A stretch of DNA of 64,000 nucleotides from Luteimonas salinisoli (GTDB taxonomy: Bacteria; Pseudomonadota; Gammaproteobacteria; Xanthomonadales; Xanthomonadaceae), in contig NZ_JACCKA010000027.1 of NCBI RefSeq assembly GCF_013425525.1, forward strand, positions 46,558 through 110,557. Direction: 5' to 3'. A program made the position numbers and the translations under genes. The notes below the pieces were generated by a model. The model searched no databases. It worked only from the letters and a program-made list of their open reading frames with translations, and had not been told where the DNA came from. Below, in pieces: positions 54,262-61,862 of this stretch (within the stretch, counting starts at the first letter, position 1; each line of letters begins with the position of its first letter).

Positions 54262-55275
54262 TCACCCCTTCTGCCTGGCGATCTGCCGAAGCAAGTCGGG
54301 CGAGAAGTTGAACTCGCCGATCTTGGCCGCGTTGTCGGCGATGTTCTGGAAGCCGACCGCCATCAACGCCTCGGGGCTGGCTTGCCCCATCATCAAGGCC
54401 TGCAGCGAACGGGCATCGAGCCCCTTCATCGCCTCTACCATGGCCTGCAGGCCATAGGCGCGCACGTCGGCTTCCAGCTTCTGGTTGCTGGACTGCAGCT
54501 GCACCAGCTCGGCGTTCTGCTGTTCGAGCGCCACCTTGCTGGTCATTTCCTGGGCCTGGATCTGCTGACGCTTCTCCAGGATCACGCGTTCGGATTCGAC
54601 CTGGGTTTCCTTGACCTGGCGCTTCTTCTGCTCGACTGCCAGCTCGCTGCGCAGCTCGTTCTCCTTGACGGTGCGCTCCTGCTCGATCGCTGCGTTGCGG
54701 CGCGCGTAGGTGGCATCGTCGGCCTGCTTGAGGATCTCCTCGCGCATCGGCGCTTCCAGGGCCCGGGCGGTTTCCGGGTTGGGCTTGACGGCCAGCAGGC
54801 CGAGATCGCCGACCACGATGCCCAGCGACGCCAGGCTGGGCGCGTTGCCGACCGCGTTGCGGGCGGCGACGGACAAGCGCTCGGTGGCCTGCAGCACGTC
54901 GCGCAGGTCCAGGTCCTGCAACAGCGTACGGAACTGCGCCTTGACGACATTCAGCACCCGGCTGGGCAGGCGCTCCGGGTCCTCGGAAGCGTAGCTGCCA
55001 TTGGGCAGCAGGCTGAAGTTCTGCATCTCCGCCAGTTGCTTGGGGTGTTGGATGCGGAAGCTGACCTGCCCCTGCAGCGTGACCTGCTGGAAGTCGCGGG
55101 TGACCTCTTCGAACATGAAGGGGACGTCGGCCGCATTGAGCGGCACGCTGACCAGGGTGGAGCGTGGGGCGTAGTACCAGAACGACAGGCCGGAACCTTC
55201 GCGCACGATCGCGCCGTTGCGGTACTGGATCAGGTACTGACTGGGTGAGGATTTCACGTAGCGAAAGCCGAACAT
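54262..55275 (-). CDS. SPFH/band 7 domain protein
   Basis: 337 residues. An N-terminal SPFH domain (about 5-180) with VKSSPSQYLIQYRNGAIVREGSGLSFWYYAP and RIQHPKQLAEMQNF is followed by a long charged coiled coil (about 185-265, rich in Glu, Lys and Gln) and a Gly/Ala tail with SLQALMMGQASPEALMAVGF. No signal or transmembrane segment is evident, so it is a soluble or peripherally bound, probably oligomeric scaffold. AGGAG lies 7 bases before the ATG. It is placed between NadV and the NAD-kinase-like gene, an unusual linkage of SPFH with NAD salvage. Confidence 0.9.
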   Translation of the reverse strand: MFGFRYVKSSPSQYLIQYRNGAIVREGSGLSFWYYAPRSTLVSVPLNAADVPFMFEEVTRDFQQVTLQGQVSFRIQHPKQLAEMQNFSLLPNGSYASEDPERLPSRVLNVVKAQFRTLLQDLDLRDVLQATERLSVAARNAVGNAPSLASLGIVVGDLGLLAVKPNPETARALEAPMREEILKQADDATYARRNAAIEQERTVKENELRSELAVEQKKRQVKETQVESERVILEKRQQIQAQEMTSKVALEQQNAELVQLQSSNQKLEADVRAYGLQAMVEAMKGLDARSLQALMMGQASPEALMAVGFQNIADNAAKIGEFNFSPDLLRQIARQKG

Positions 55276-55292
55276 CGTGGTGCTCCTGGGTG

Positions 55293-55348
55293 CCGCGCCT
55301 CGAGGCGCGGGTGCAAGGGGTCGCGCGGCCCGGATCGTCCGGGCCGCG
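55293..55348. promoter_or_regulatory. Two strong hairpins between nadV and the SPFH gene
   Basis: An 18-bp perfect palindrome, CCGCGCCTC-GAGGCGCGG, occupies 55293-55310. A second stem, CGCGGCCCGGA paired with TCCGGGCCGCG around TCG, occupies 55324-55348. Both lie in the 93-bp gap between the NadV stop and the SPFH start. They could attenuate transcription, protect the upstream mRNA, or bind protein; no T-run is present. Confidence 0.5.
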
Positions 55349-55368
55349 GTACATGGAGAAATTCCGAA

Positions 55369-56793
55369 TCAGAATCGAGCGGCGTGGGCGCGTTCGCGGA
55401 TCTGGGCGAAGGTCCAGTCGTTGACGATACGGCCGTCTTCCCAGATCGTGACCATGGCATCGTCGAAGCCGTCGGGCCGATCGGCTGCGGCCGGCGCGTC
55501 GGTGTCTTCCGCCACCGGCACGGTGCGGAAGTTGCCGTACTCGCGGTGCCTGAGCAGGGTCATCCGGCCGCGTTTGCTCTGCTTGCCCTTGTCGGTCACC
55601 GGGTCCTTGTAGACGTCGATCCACTTGCCGTCGACGCGCGCGGCCGAACACTTGAGCGCGAACTTCTGGGTGTCCCGATCCAGACGCTGCAGCAGGGCAC
55701 CGCCCATGCCGAAGGCCACGTTGTCGGTGGCGTATCCGGCGCTGGTGATGCGCTCGAGAATGGCGCGGATGCTGGTTGGATTGACCCCGTCGCCCTGGAT
55801 CACGCGCACATGGTTCAGCACCTTGAAGCCCTTGCCGTTGACGGTATGGCCGAAGGCCTCGTCCAGCAGTTCCAGGCACTGATGCACCACGGCCACCGGA
55901 TCGCCGGAGTCCGGGCGCACCACGACCGTGGCGCCGGAATCGATGACTTCCTGCTTGAGAGTCTTGCCCCAGTGTTCGCGAATGGCGTGATAGATGTCGT
56001 AGCTGTCGGACACCACGGCTAGGATCGAGCCGGGCTTGGCGAACTGCCTGAGCATGTTGCGGTAGGCCTCGACCTCGTGCTCGCGGCCCCAGCTGGTGAT
56101 GGTGCTGTGCTCGGCGGCGGGGATCGAGAAGCCGGCCATGGGTTCGTGGTAGTAGGCCCTGGCCAGGCTCAGCCCGGAGACGGTATCGGTGCCCAGGAAG
56201 TTGACCAGGTGCGCCGCGCCGCCAATGGCGGCCGACTCCACGCTGGACACGCCGCGTGAGCCGAAATCGTGCAGCTTGAACGGCAGCTGGCCTTCGGGGT
56301 CGTCGCTGGTGCGCTCCAGGAAGTCCCGAATGGTCTGCTTGACGTGCCAGCTGACGGTGGCCACGGTGACCGGGTACCAGATGCGCAGCAGCATGGTCTC
56401 CAGGTACGACGGCACCCAGTAGGCCTGCGGGTCGGTCGACTCGATGGTCATCAACGCGTGATGCGTGGGCACCACGCTGCCTTCCGGCACGGCACGGATG
56501 CGGATCGGCAGCAGGCCGCCGTGCTGTTCGACGATGTAGCGCCAGCCGGCTTCGTTGAAAGGCTCGCCGTGCGCGGCGAACAGGTCGCGGGCCTCGTCCA
56601 CGTCGGCGTGGGTGATCGGCTTGGCCAGGTATTCCTTGAGGATCGCCTGCAGGCCGAAGAACACGGTGCGATCGTAGATGCCCCCGCGCGATTCCACGTA
56701 GAAGAACGTGGCGTCGGTATTGGGCGGGTACTGCAGCCAGTGGCTGGCCTTGTAGCTGTCGGTATTGAGTAGCAGGTTGTCGAGGCATTTCAT
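55369..56793 (-). CDS. nadV: Nicotinamide phosphoribosyltransferase (NadV/NAMPT)
   Basis: 474 residues. It begins MKCLDNLLLNTDSYKASHW, with YPPNTDATFFYVESRGG, LHDFGSRGVSS, the Asp-rich VVRPDSGDP phosphate-binding loop, and GFKVLNHVRVIQGDGVN. These are the signatures of NAMPT/NadV, which condenses nicotinamide with PRPP to make NMN. AAGGAG precedes the ATG. The NMN adenylyltransferase gene lies 62 bp upstream, so the two enzymes make NAD directly from nicotinamide in two steps. Such pairs are also carried by phages. Confidence 0.94.
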   Translation of the reverse strand: MKCLDNLLLNTDSYKASHWLQYPPNTDATFFYVESRGGIYDRTVFFGLQAILKEYLAKPITHADVDEARDLFAAHGEPFNEAGWRYIVEQHGGLLPIRIRAVPEGSVVPTHHALMTIESTDPQAYWVPSYLETMLLRIWYPVTVATVSWHVKQTIRDFLERTSDDPEGQLPFKLHDFGSRGVSSVESAAIGGAAHLVNFLGTDTVSGLSLARAYYHEPMAGFSIPAAEHSTITSWGREHEVEAYRNMLRQFAKPGSILAVVSDSYDIYHAIREHWGKTLKQEVIDSGATVVVRPDSGDPVAVVHQCLELLDEAFGHTVNGKGFKVLNHVRVIQGDGVNPTSIRAILERITSAGYATDNVAFGMGGALLQRLDRDTQKFALKCSAARVDGKWIDVYKDPVTDKGKQSKRGRMTLLRHREYGNFRTVPVAEDTDAPAAADRPDGFDDAMVTIWEDGRIVNDWTFAQIRERAHAARF

Positions 56794-56855
56794 GACGGAA
56801 GCTCCTTCGCGTCGAGGGGAACCGGCGGTCTATCCGCCGGCGGGAAGGACCCGGA

Positions 56856-57908
56856 TCAACCCCGGCCCAGGAAGAATTCCAGGATGTGCAGGTGGTCCTC
56901 GAAGAGTTTGGGGCCCATGTCGAGCGCCTCGCTGACCGGCACCCAGCGCGCCTTTTCGGCATCGTCGCCGCCGCGAACGTCCGGCAGTTCACCCGCCGGA
57001 AAATCGAAGTGGAACGCGTGGGTGATGGTGCGGCCGCGCAGGCTGCGTTCCGGGTGGTCGAACACGTGCAGGCTCTTGAGCGAACCCTTGAGCACCGGGA
57101 CCGGGATCTTGAGCCGGGTTTCCTCGCGCAACTCGCGCAGGCAGGCGTCGGCGATGCTCTCGCCCTGGCCGACGAATCCACCGGGCAGTGCCCATAGTCC
57201 CTTCCCAGGCTCGGCACGGCGGCGGACCAGCAGCACATGGCCCGAATGCACCACCACCGCATCGCTGGTGACGAAGGTGGGCGGATAGGGCGCCTCCTTC
57301 CATGCCGCCTTGTACTGATCGATGAACTGGTGTTCGGCCACCAGCTGCGCGTAGGCCGGCGAGTTCTTGCGGAAGGCTTCGAGCATGTCGTACACCGGCG
57401 CCGGCACATTGCCGCGCAGCATCAGCAGGGCGCCGTGGAAGTCGATCTTGCCGGCCTCGAAGAAGTAGCGGCGCAGTTCCGTGGCCGAGAGCGTCTCGGT
57501 GTGCTGCACGTCCACCAGCGGCCACTGCGGGAACTCTTTCAGGTAGTAGCTGGACGCGTCCTTGTCCATGCCGACCAGGCCGACGCTGGCCTCCGGCTTG
57601 CCGTGGTCGCTCTGGATGGCCTCGGCGACGGCGCGCTGCACGCCGGCGATCCACTGGCTCTCGTTGTAGAGATGATCGCGCAGGGGGCGAATGATCAGCC
57701 GCCCCTCGTCCGCATCGCCCAGGGCGGCCTGGATCATCACCGCGCGCTCGGCGACGGTCCAGGGATTGCGGATGGTGCGGGGGGTGTCGGCGGAACCGAC
57801 CAGAAAGATCAGCTTCTTGGCCCGGCCCAGTGCGTGGCGGGCAACGGCGGCGTGGCCGTTATGGAAGGGCTCGAACCGCCCTATGAAGACGAGGTAGTCG
57901 AAGTCCAT
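56856..57908 (-). CDS. nadM: Bifunctional NMN adenylyltransferase/Nudix hydrolase (NadM-Nudix)
   Basis: 350 residues. The nucleotidyltransferase half begins with GRFEPFHNGH (10-19, the HxGH site) and contains the LVGSADTPRTIRNPW and TLSATELRR (ISSTxxR-like) segments. The C-terminal half has a Nudix box, GGFVGQGESIADACLREL with REETRL, at about 240-262, usually active on ADP-ribose or its derivatives. The enzyme makes NAD from NMN and ATP and removes ADP-ribose. GAGGG precedes the ATG. It is the first gene of the four-gene cluster; the promoter should lie in 57909-58028. Confidence 0.93.
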   Translation of the reverse strand: MDFDYLVFIGRFEPFHNGHAAVARHALGRAKKLIFLVGSADTPRTIRNPWTVAERAVMIQAALGDADEGRLIIRPLRDHLYNESQWIAGVQRAVAEAIQSDHGKPEASVGLVGMDKDASSYYLKEFPQWPLVDVQHTETLSATELRRYFFEAGKIDFHGALLMLRGNVPAPVYDMLEAFRKNSPAYAQLVAEHQFIDQYKAAWKEAPYPPTFVTSDAVVVHSGHVLLVRRRAEPGKGLWALPGGFVGQGESIADACLRELREETRLKIPVPVLKGSLKSLHVFDHPERSLRGRTITHAFHFDFPAGELPDVRGGDDAEKARWVPVSEALDMGPKLFEDHLHILEFFLGRG

Positions 57909-58028
57909 GAGAATCCCTCACGGTTGATTGCCTTGGGTCTATCCCTTGGCTCGAGGAGAATGCTACGCCATTGCGGTACGCAGTCAAGCGATACCGGCGT
58001 CGGGGACGATCGCGCTGTCGGCCGAGCC

Positions 58029-58503
58029 CTACCGCAGCGGAAGCATCACGGTCATGACGTGGATGGGCGATTGCATGAAACCGTGTTTCAGATAGAACGC
58101 CTTGGCTGCTTCATCGATGGCGTGGCACAGCAGTGCCCGGGCTCCGACCTGTTCGCAGGCCTGCAGCGCCCTTTGCACGGCGTCCTTGAGCAAGCCCTGC
58201 CCCACCCCTTGGCCCAGCCAGTCCACGTGTACGGCCAAACGCCCCAGTACGATGACCCGAATCGGATCGGGCATGTTGCGGCGGATGCGCCCGGGTGCAG
58301 CTTCATGGGACAGGGCGCCGGCCGCCAGCGCGTAGTAGCCCACCACGCGCTGTTGCCCGTCGCAGACGACAAAGCACCTCGACGCGCCCGACACTTGATT
58401 CTGGCGGGCGCGCTCCAGCCATCACTTCGTCAGGTCCAGCGCGCTGGACTGGAAGCCCTCCAGCCGGTGCCCGTCGGCGAGTGGGCAGGGGGCTGAGCCG
58501 CAA
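58029..58503 (-). pseudogene. GNAT-family toxin gene, broken by a nonsense codon and a frameshift
   Basis: The intact second part reads SGASRCFVVCDGQQRVVGYYALAAG through YLKHGFMQSPIHVMTVMLPL, a standard TacT-type GNAT acetyltransferase toxin with LGQGVGQGLLKDA as the CoA loop. Upstream the same frame reads LADGHRLEGFQSSALDLTK, then a TGA at 58422-58424, then WLERARQNQV. The very start (TTG CGG CTC AGC at 58503) is in a different frame. So two lesions separate the start from the body. The antitoxin gene ends 3 bp away and is intact. Toxin activity is unlikely unless a later start is used. Confidence 0.8.
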
Positions 58504-58506
58504 GAC

Positions 58507-58779
58507 TCAGCGCTCCCAGGGCGCAGGCGCGCTCAACAGGCGGTGAATCGCCTTGTTGTTCTCCAGGGGCGCATCAAGCAGCGCGTTGAAGCGCCGCAGG
58601 CCCTGCCGGCTCAGGGCGAACCGGGCCTGGTCGGCCAGTACCTCGCGCGCCTTCTCGCACACGGCGTCCAGGATGAACTCCGCCCGGCTCATGCCGCTGA
58701 CTTCCGCGGCATGGTCGATCAACGCCTGCTTGGTGGCGGGCACCTGGAAACTGATGACCTTGCTGGCGGTGTCGCCCAT
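58507..58779 (-). CDS. DUF1778 (TacA-type) antitoxin
   Basis: 90 residues, MGDTASKVISFQVPATKQALIDHAAEVSGMSRAEFILDA and so on, a ribbon-helix-helix N-terminus and a C-terminal neutralising tail, as in TacA antitoxins of GNAT toxins. The start at 58779 gives the usual length; the longer frame adds a basic extension not expected in the family. The cognate toxin gene immediately downstream is a pseudogene, leaving an orphan antitoxin that could still repress its promoter or block related toxins. Confidence 0.88.
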   Translation of the reverse strand: MGDTASKVISFQVPATKQALIDHAAEVSGMSRAEFILDAVCEKAREVLADQARFALSRQGLRRFNALLDAPLENNKAIHRLLSAPAPWER

Positions 58780-58959
58780 GGCGCGTGCTCCTGTTCTGCT
58801 GCGCTTGCCCACCTACAACTCCCCTGGCAGGCCGTCCGTACGCAGGCACTCCATGTGCACACTGTGCATACATTTCGCGAGGGGCTCAATCGTAGGCTTC
58901 TACGGCATTCAGCAGCCAGGAATCGTGACCCAGGCCGGCGAATCCTGCGGTGCGTGAGA

Positions 58960-60537
58960 TCAGTCCACCGCCACCACCATCACCGACTTCGGCGGGAGTT
59001 CGAGCACCAGCGTGCCATCCCGTACGTCCACGGCGTAGTCGCTGGGCCGTACCGCCTCCGGCTGCCCAAACGTGTTGTGCGCATCCATCGCCTCCGCGGT
59101 CAGCACGCGCCCGCGGGCGCGGGTGGCTTCGCCGCCTTGCACGCTCACGCGCACCTGGCGGGCAGCGTTCGGGTCCGGGTTGACCAGGGCGAGCTGGAGG
59201 TTGCCGCTGGTGTCGCGCGCGGCGGACACGCTGAGGCCGGGGATGGCCTGGCCGTCGTGGCGGTACTCGGGCGCGTTGCTCAGGCGCACCGGCAGCGTGG
59301 TGGCGCCCTGGAACGGGCGGTACAGGTGGAAGGCGTGGTAGGTGGGGGTGAGCAGCATCTTTTCCTTGTCGGTGAGGATCATCGCCTGCAGCACGTTGAC
59401 CATCTGCGCGATCACCGCCATGTGCACGCGGTCGGCGTGCTCGTGGAAGATGTTGAAGTTGAGCGCGGCGACGATGGCGTCGCGCAGGCTGTTCTGCTGG
59501 AACAGGAAGCCGGGGTCGTCGCCCTCCTCCGGGTCGTACCAGGTGCCCCATTCGTCGACGTAAAAACCGTAGTCGCCGTCCGGGTCGTTGCGCGCCAGCA
59601 CCGCCTTGTTGGCGGCGATGTAGTCCTCGATCTGCAGGGTCTGGCGCAGGGTGGCGAACCATGCGGCCTCGTCGAAGCCGAGCGCCGGGCCCTTGGTCTC
59701 CCATTCGCCGGTGGGGCGGGTGTAATAGTGGTGGCCGATGCCGTCCAGGCGCAGGCTCCAGTTGGGCTCCACGCCGCTGGTGATGGCCTCGGTCCATTCG
59801 GTCATCTCGCCGTGGCCGCCGCTGGCGATCATCCGCGGCTGGTTGTCCTCCGGCGCCTTCACGAAGCTGGCGTAGCGGTTGTACAGGTCGACGTAGTACG
59901 CCGGGCGCATGTTGCCGCCGCAGCCCCAGGCCTCGTTGCCGATGGCGAAGTAGTGCAGCCGCCAGGGCTCGGCGCGGCCGTTGCGGCGGCGCAGTTCGGC
60001 CAGGGTGGAGCCGCCATCGGCGGTGATGTACTCCACCCACTCGGCCATCTCGCGCGGGCTGCCGGTGCCGAGGTTGCCGTTGACGTAGGCATCGGCGCCC
60101 AGCAGTTCGGCCAGGTCGAGGAACTCGTGCGTGCCGAAGGCGTTGTCCTCGATCACCCCGCCCCAGTTGGTGTTGACGCGCTTCGGGCGCTCGTCGCGCG
60201 GGCCGATGCCGTCGCGCCAGTGGTACTGGTCGGCGAAGCAGCCGCCGGGCCAGCGCAGCAGCGGCACCTGCAGCTCCTTCAGCGCGGCCAGCACGTCGTT
60301 GCGGTAGCCGCGGGTGTTGGGGATGTCGGAATCCTCGCCCACCCAGATGCCTTCGTAGATGCCGCGCCCCAGGTGCTCGACGAACTGGCCGTAGACGTTC
60401 TTGTGGATGGTGGCGCCGGGGGTGTCGGCCTCGATCACCAGCTCGATCTCGGCGGCCTGCGCCGGCAAGGCCAGCACGGCCAGCGAGAGCAGCGCGGTGG
60501 CCAGCCAGCGGCGGGGCGAGGTGGGTGCGTGGGTCAT
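58960..60537 (-). CDS. GH51 alpha-L-arabinofuranosidase, exported
   Basis: 525 residues. A signal peptide ends near ALPAQAA. The catalytic domain has IHKNVYGQFVEHLGRGIYEG, RWPGGCFADQYHWRDGIGPRDERP, the acid/base Glu in AIGNEAWGCGG, and the nucleophile Glu in FYVDEWGTWYDPEEG. The C-terminal beta-sandwich ends LELPPKSVMVVAVD. GH51 enzymes remove terminal alpha-L-arabinofuranose from arabinan and arabinoxylan, here probably in the periplasm. Two fragments of a paralogue lie at 51755-51895 and 52812-53246. It follows an alpha/beta hydrolase and a sugar-acid dehydratase gene, consistent with pentose use. Confidence 0.93.
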   Translation of the reverse strand: MTHAPTSPRRWLATALLSLAVLALPAQAAEIELVIEADTPGATIHKNVYGQFVEHLGRGIYEGIWVGEDSDIPNTRGYRNDVLAALKELQVPLLRWPGGCFADQYHWRDGIGPRDERPKRVNTNWGGVIEDNAFGTHEFLDLAELLGADAYVNGNLGTGSPREMAEWVEYITADGGSTLAELRRRNGRAEPWRLHYFAIGNEAWGCGGNMRPAYYVDLYNRYASFVKAPEDNQPRMIASGGHGEMTEWTEAITSGVEPNWSLRLDGIGHHYYTRPTGEWETKGPALGFDEAAWFATLRQTLQIEDYIAANKAVLARNDPDGDYGFYVDEWGTWYDPEEGDDPGFLFQQNSLRDAIVAALNFNIFHEHADRVHMAVIAQMVNVLQAMILTDKEKMLLTPTYHAFHLYRPFQGATTLPVRLSNAPEYRHDGQAIPGLSVSAARDTSGNLQLALVNPDPNAARQVRVSVQGGEATRARGRVLTAEAMDAHNTFGQPEAVRPSDYAVDVRDGTLVLELPPKSVMVVAVD

Positions 60538-60640
60538 GGCGCGCTCCGGCAGGGATCGGGGGTGATGTCGTTTGGCGATTCGAAGGCGGCGGCCGGGCGC
60601 GATGCATGCCGCTGCAGCCTTGCGGCCCGGCGCCCGCCCG

Positions 60641-61738
60641 TCACGGCTGCAGGGTTTCGTCGAAGAAGTCGGCCGCCATGTCGGCGATCTCCTCCAGCTC
60701 GGCGGCGCGCACCTCGGCCGGGGTGGCGCCGGTGTAGTGGCCGCGCTCGCCCGGCACCTCGAGGTAGCGGGCGCCGGCGATGCCTTCGGCGAAATGGCGG
60801 GCGTTCGGCGCCGCGGGCGTGACCGGGTCGGCATCGCCCACCACGATGCGCACCGGCACCTCGACGTCGCGCAGGCCTTCGGTGGGGAAGCCGAACCCCA
60901 TCGCCGGCGCCAGCGCGAACACGCTGCGCACCCGCGGGTCGCGATGCGAGATTTCGGCTCGCTGCTGCGCGTCGCGCGCGGCGCCGTTGCTCTGCGGCAG
61001 CCGGATCAGGGCTTCGATCGCGCCCTTGCGATCGGCCGGCATCGGCGGGGCGTTGCGCACCAGATGCGCGAGGTCGAAGCGCGCGCCCGCCAGCCACAGC
61101 ACGGTGGTGCCGCCGAGCGAGAAGCCGGCCGCGCCGATGCGCGCGCGGTCGATGGCCGGGGCGATGGCCGGGTCCCGCAGCAGCGCGTCGAGCACGGTGC
61201 TGAGGTCGCGGGCGCGCTCCCAGGCGAAATGGTCGGACGGCGTGGGCCGGCTGTGCAGCTCCTCTTCGGGGCTGCCGTTGTGCTCGACCGCGGCGACGAT
61301 GAAGCCGCGGCCGGCCAGCACGTGGCCGAGCCAGGCCATGTGGTCCGCGCGGCTGCCGGCGCCGTGCGACAGCAGGATCAGCGGGCGGCTTGCGCCGCCG
61401 GCGAGTGGCGCATCCCTGAGGAGCGCCTTGTCGCGGCCGTAGACCTCCTGCGTTTCGGGCGTGCCGCCCGCGCTGGCGGGATACCACAGGATCGTCCGCA
61501 GCGGTCGCGGCCCGGTCTGCGGCCAGTTGCTGCGCTCAGGGTCGGCGAACTCGCGCTTCGCCACGCCGATGGCGGCGGTGGCGGTGGCGGGCGCGGGTGC
61601 GACGGTCGCAGGCGCCGCCGCGCTCCGCGTCTCCGGCACCGGCGTGGTCGCGCAGGCGGCGGACAGCAGCAGGGCCGCGACGGCCAGCGCGGGCGCGAGG
61701 GTAACGGGGCGGATCCGGGACATTGTTCTGGGGTTCAT
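60641..61738 (-). CDS. Alpha/beta hydrolase lipoprotein (PAF-acetylhydrolase/dienelactone hydrolase-like)
   Basis: 365 residues. A signal with LLLSAAC may be a lipobox, so the protein could be lipid-anchored. Ala/Pro-rich linker, then LILLSHGAGSRADHMAWLGHVLAGRGF, the nucleophile elbow GFSLGG, GDADPVTPA with the catalytic Asp and a C-terminal GHYTG His. The layout is that of PAF-acetylhydrolase-like esterases. Possibly an esterase acting on acylated hemicellulose, by neighbourhood only. A second ATG 15 bases in is possible. 103 bp before the GH51 gene. Confidence 0.83.
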   Translation of the reverse strand: MNPRTMSRIRPVTLAPALAVAALLLSAACATTPVPETRSAAAPATVAPAPATATAAIGVAKREFADPERSNWPQTGPRPLRTILWYPASAGGTPETQEVYGRDKALLRDAPLAGGASRPLILLSHGAGSRADHMAWLGHVLAGRGFIVAAVEHNGSPEEELHSRPTPSDHFAWERARDLSTVLDALLRDPAIAPAIDRARIGAAGFSLGGTTVLWLAGARFDLAHLVRNAPPMPADRKGAIEALIRLPQSNGAARDAQQRAEISHRDPRVRSVFALAPAMGFGFPTEGLRDVEVPVRIVVGDADPVTPAAPNARHFAEGIAGARYLEVPGERGHYTGATPAEVRAAELEEIADMAADFFDETLQP

Positions 61739-61862
61739 GGCGGGGATGAGGGTGCGGGAAGGTGGCGGTGCGTGCGCATGGCGACGTCCGCGGTGCAGGC
61801 CGGGGCGCGCGCCCGCGACCCGCACGCGCGATTGGCTGGCCGGGTGGTTGCGGCGGCGACTC

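Noticed and set aside
54197..57409. 1070-codon minus-strand frame across the NAD cluster
   Set aside because: It is an out-of-frame shadow of NadM-Nudix, NadV and SPFH coding sequence; the true frames hold all motifs.
58422..58424. Selenocysteine codon in the GNAT toxin gene
   Set aside because: No selenoprotein of this kind is known, the start is also out of frame, and no downstream selenocysteine insertion element is apparent; a nonsense mutation is simpler.
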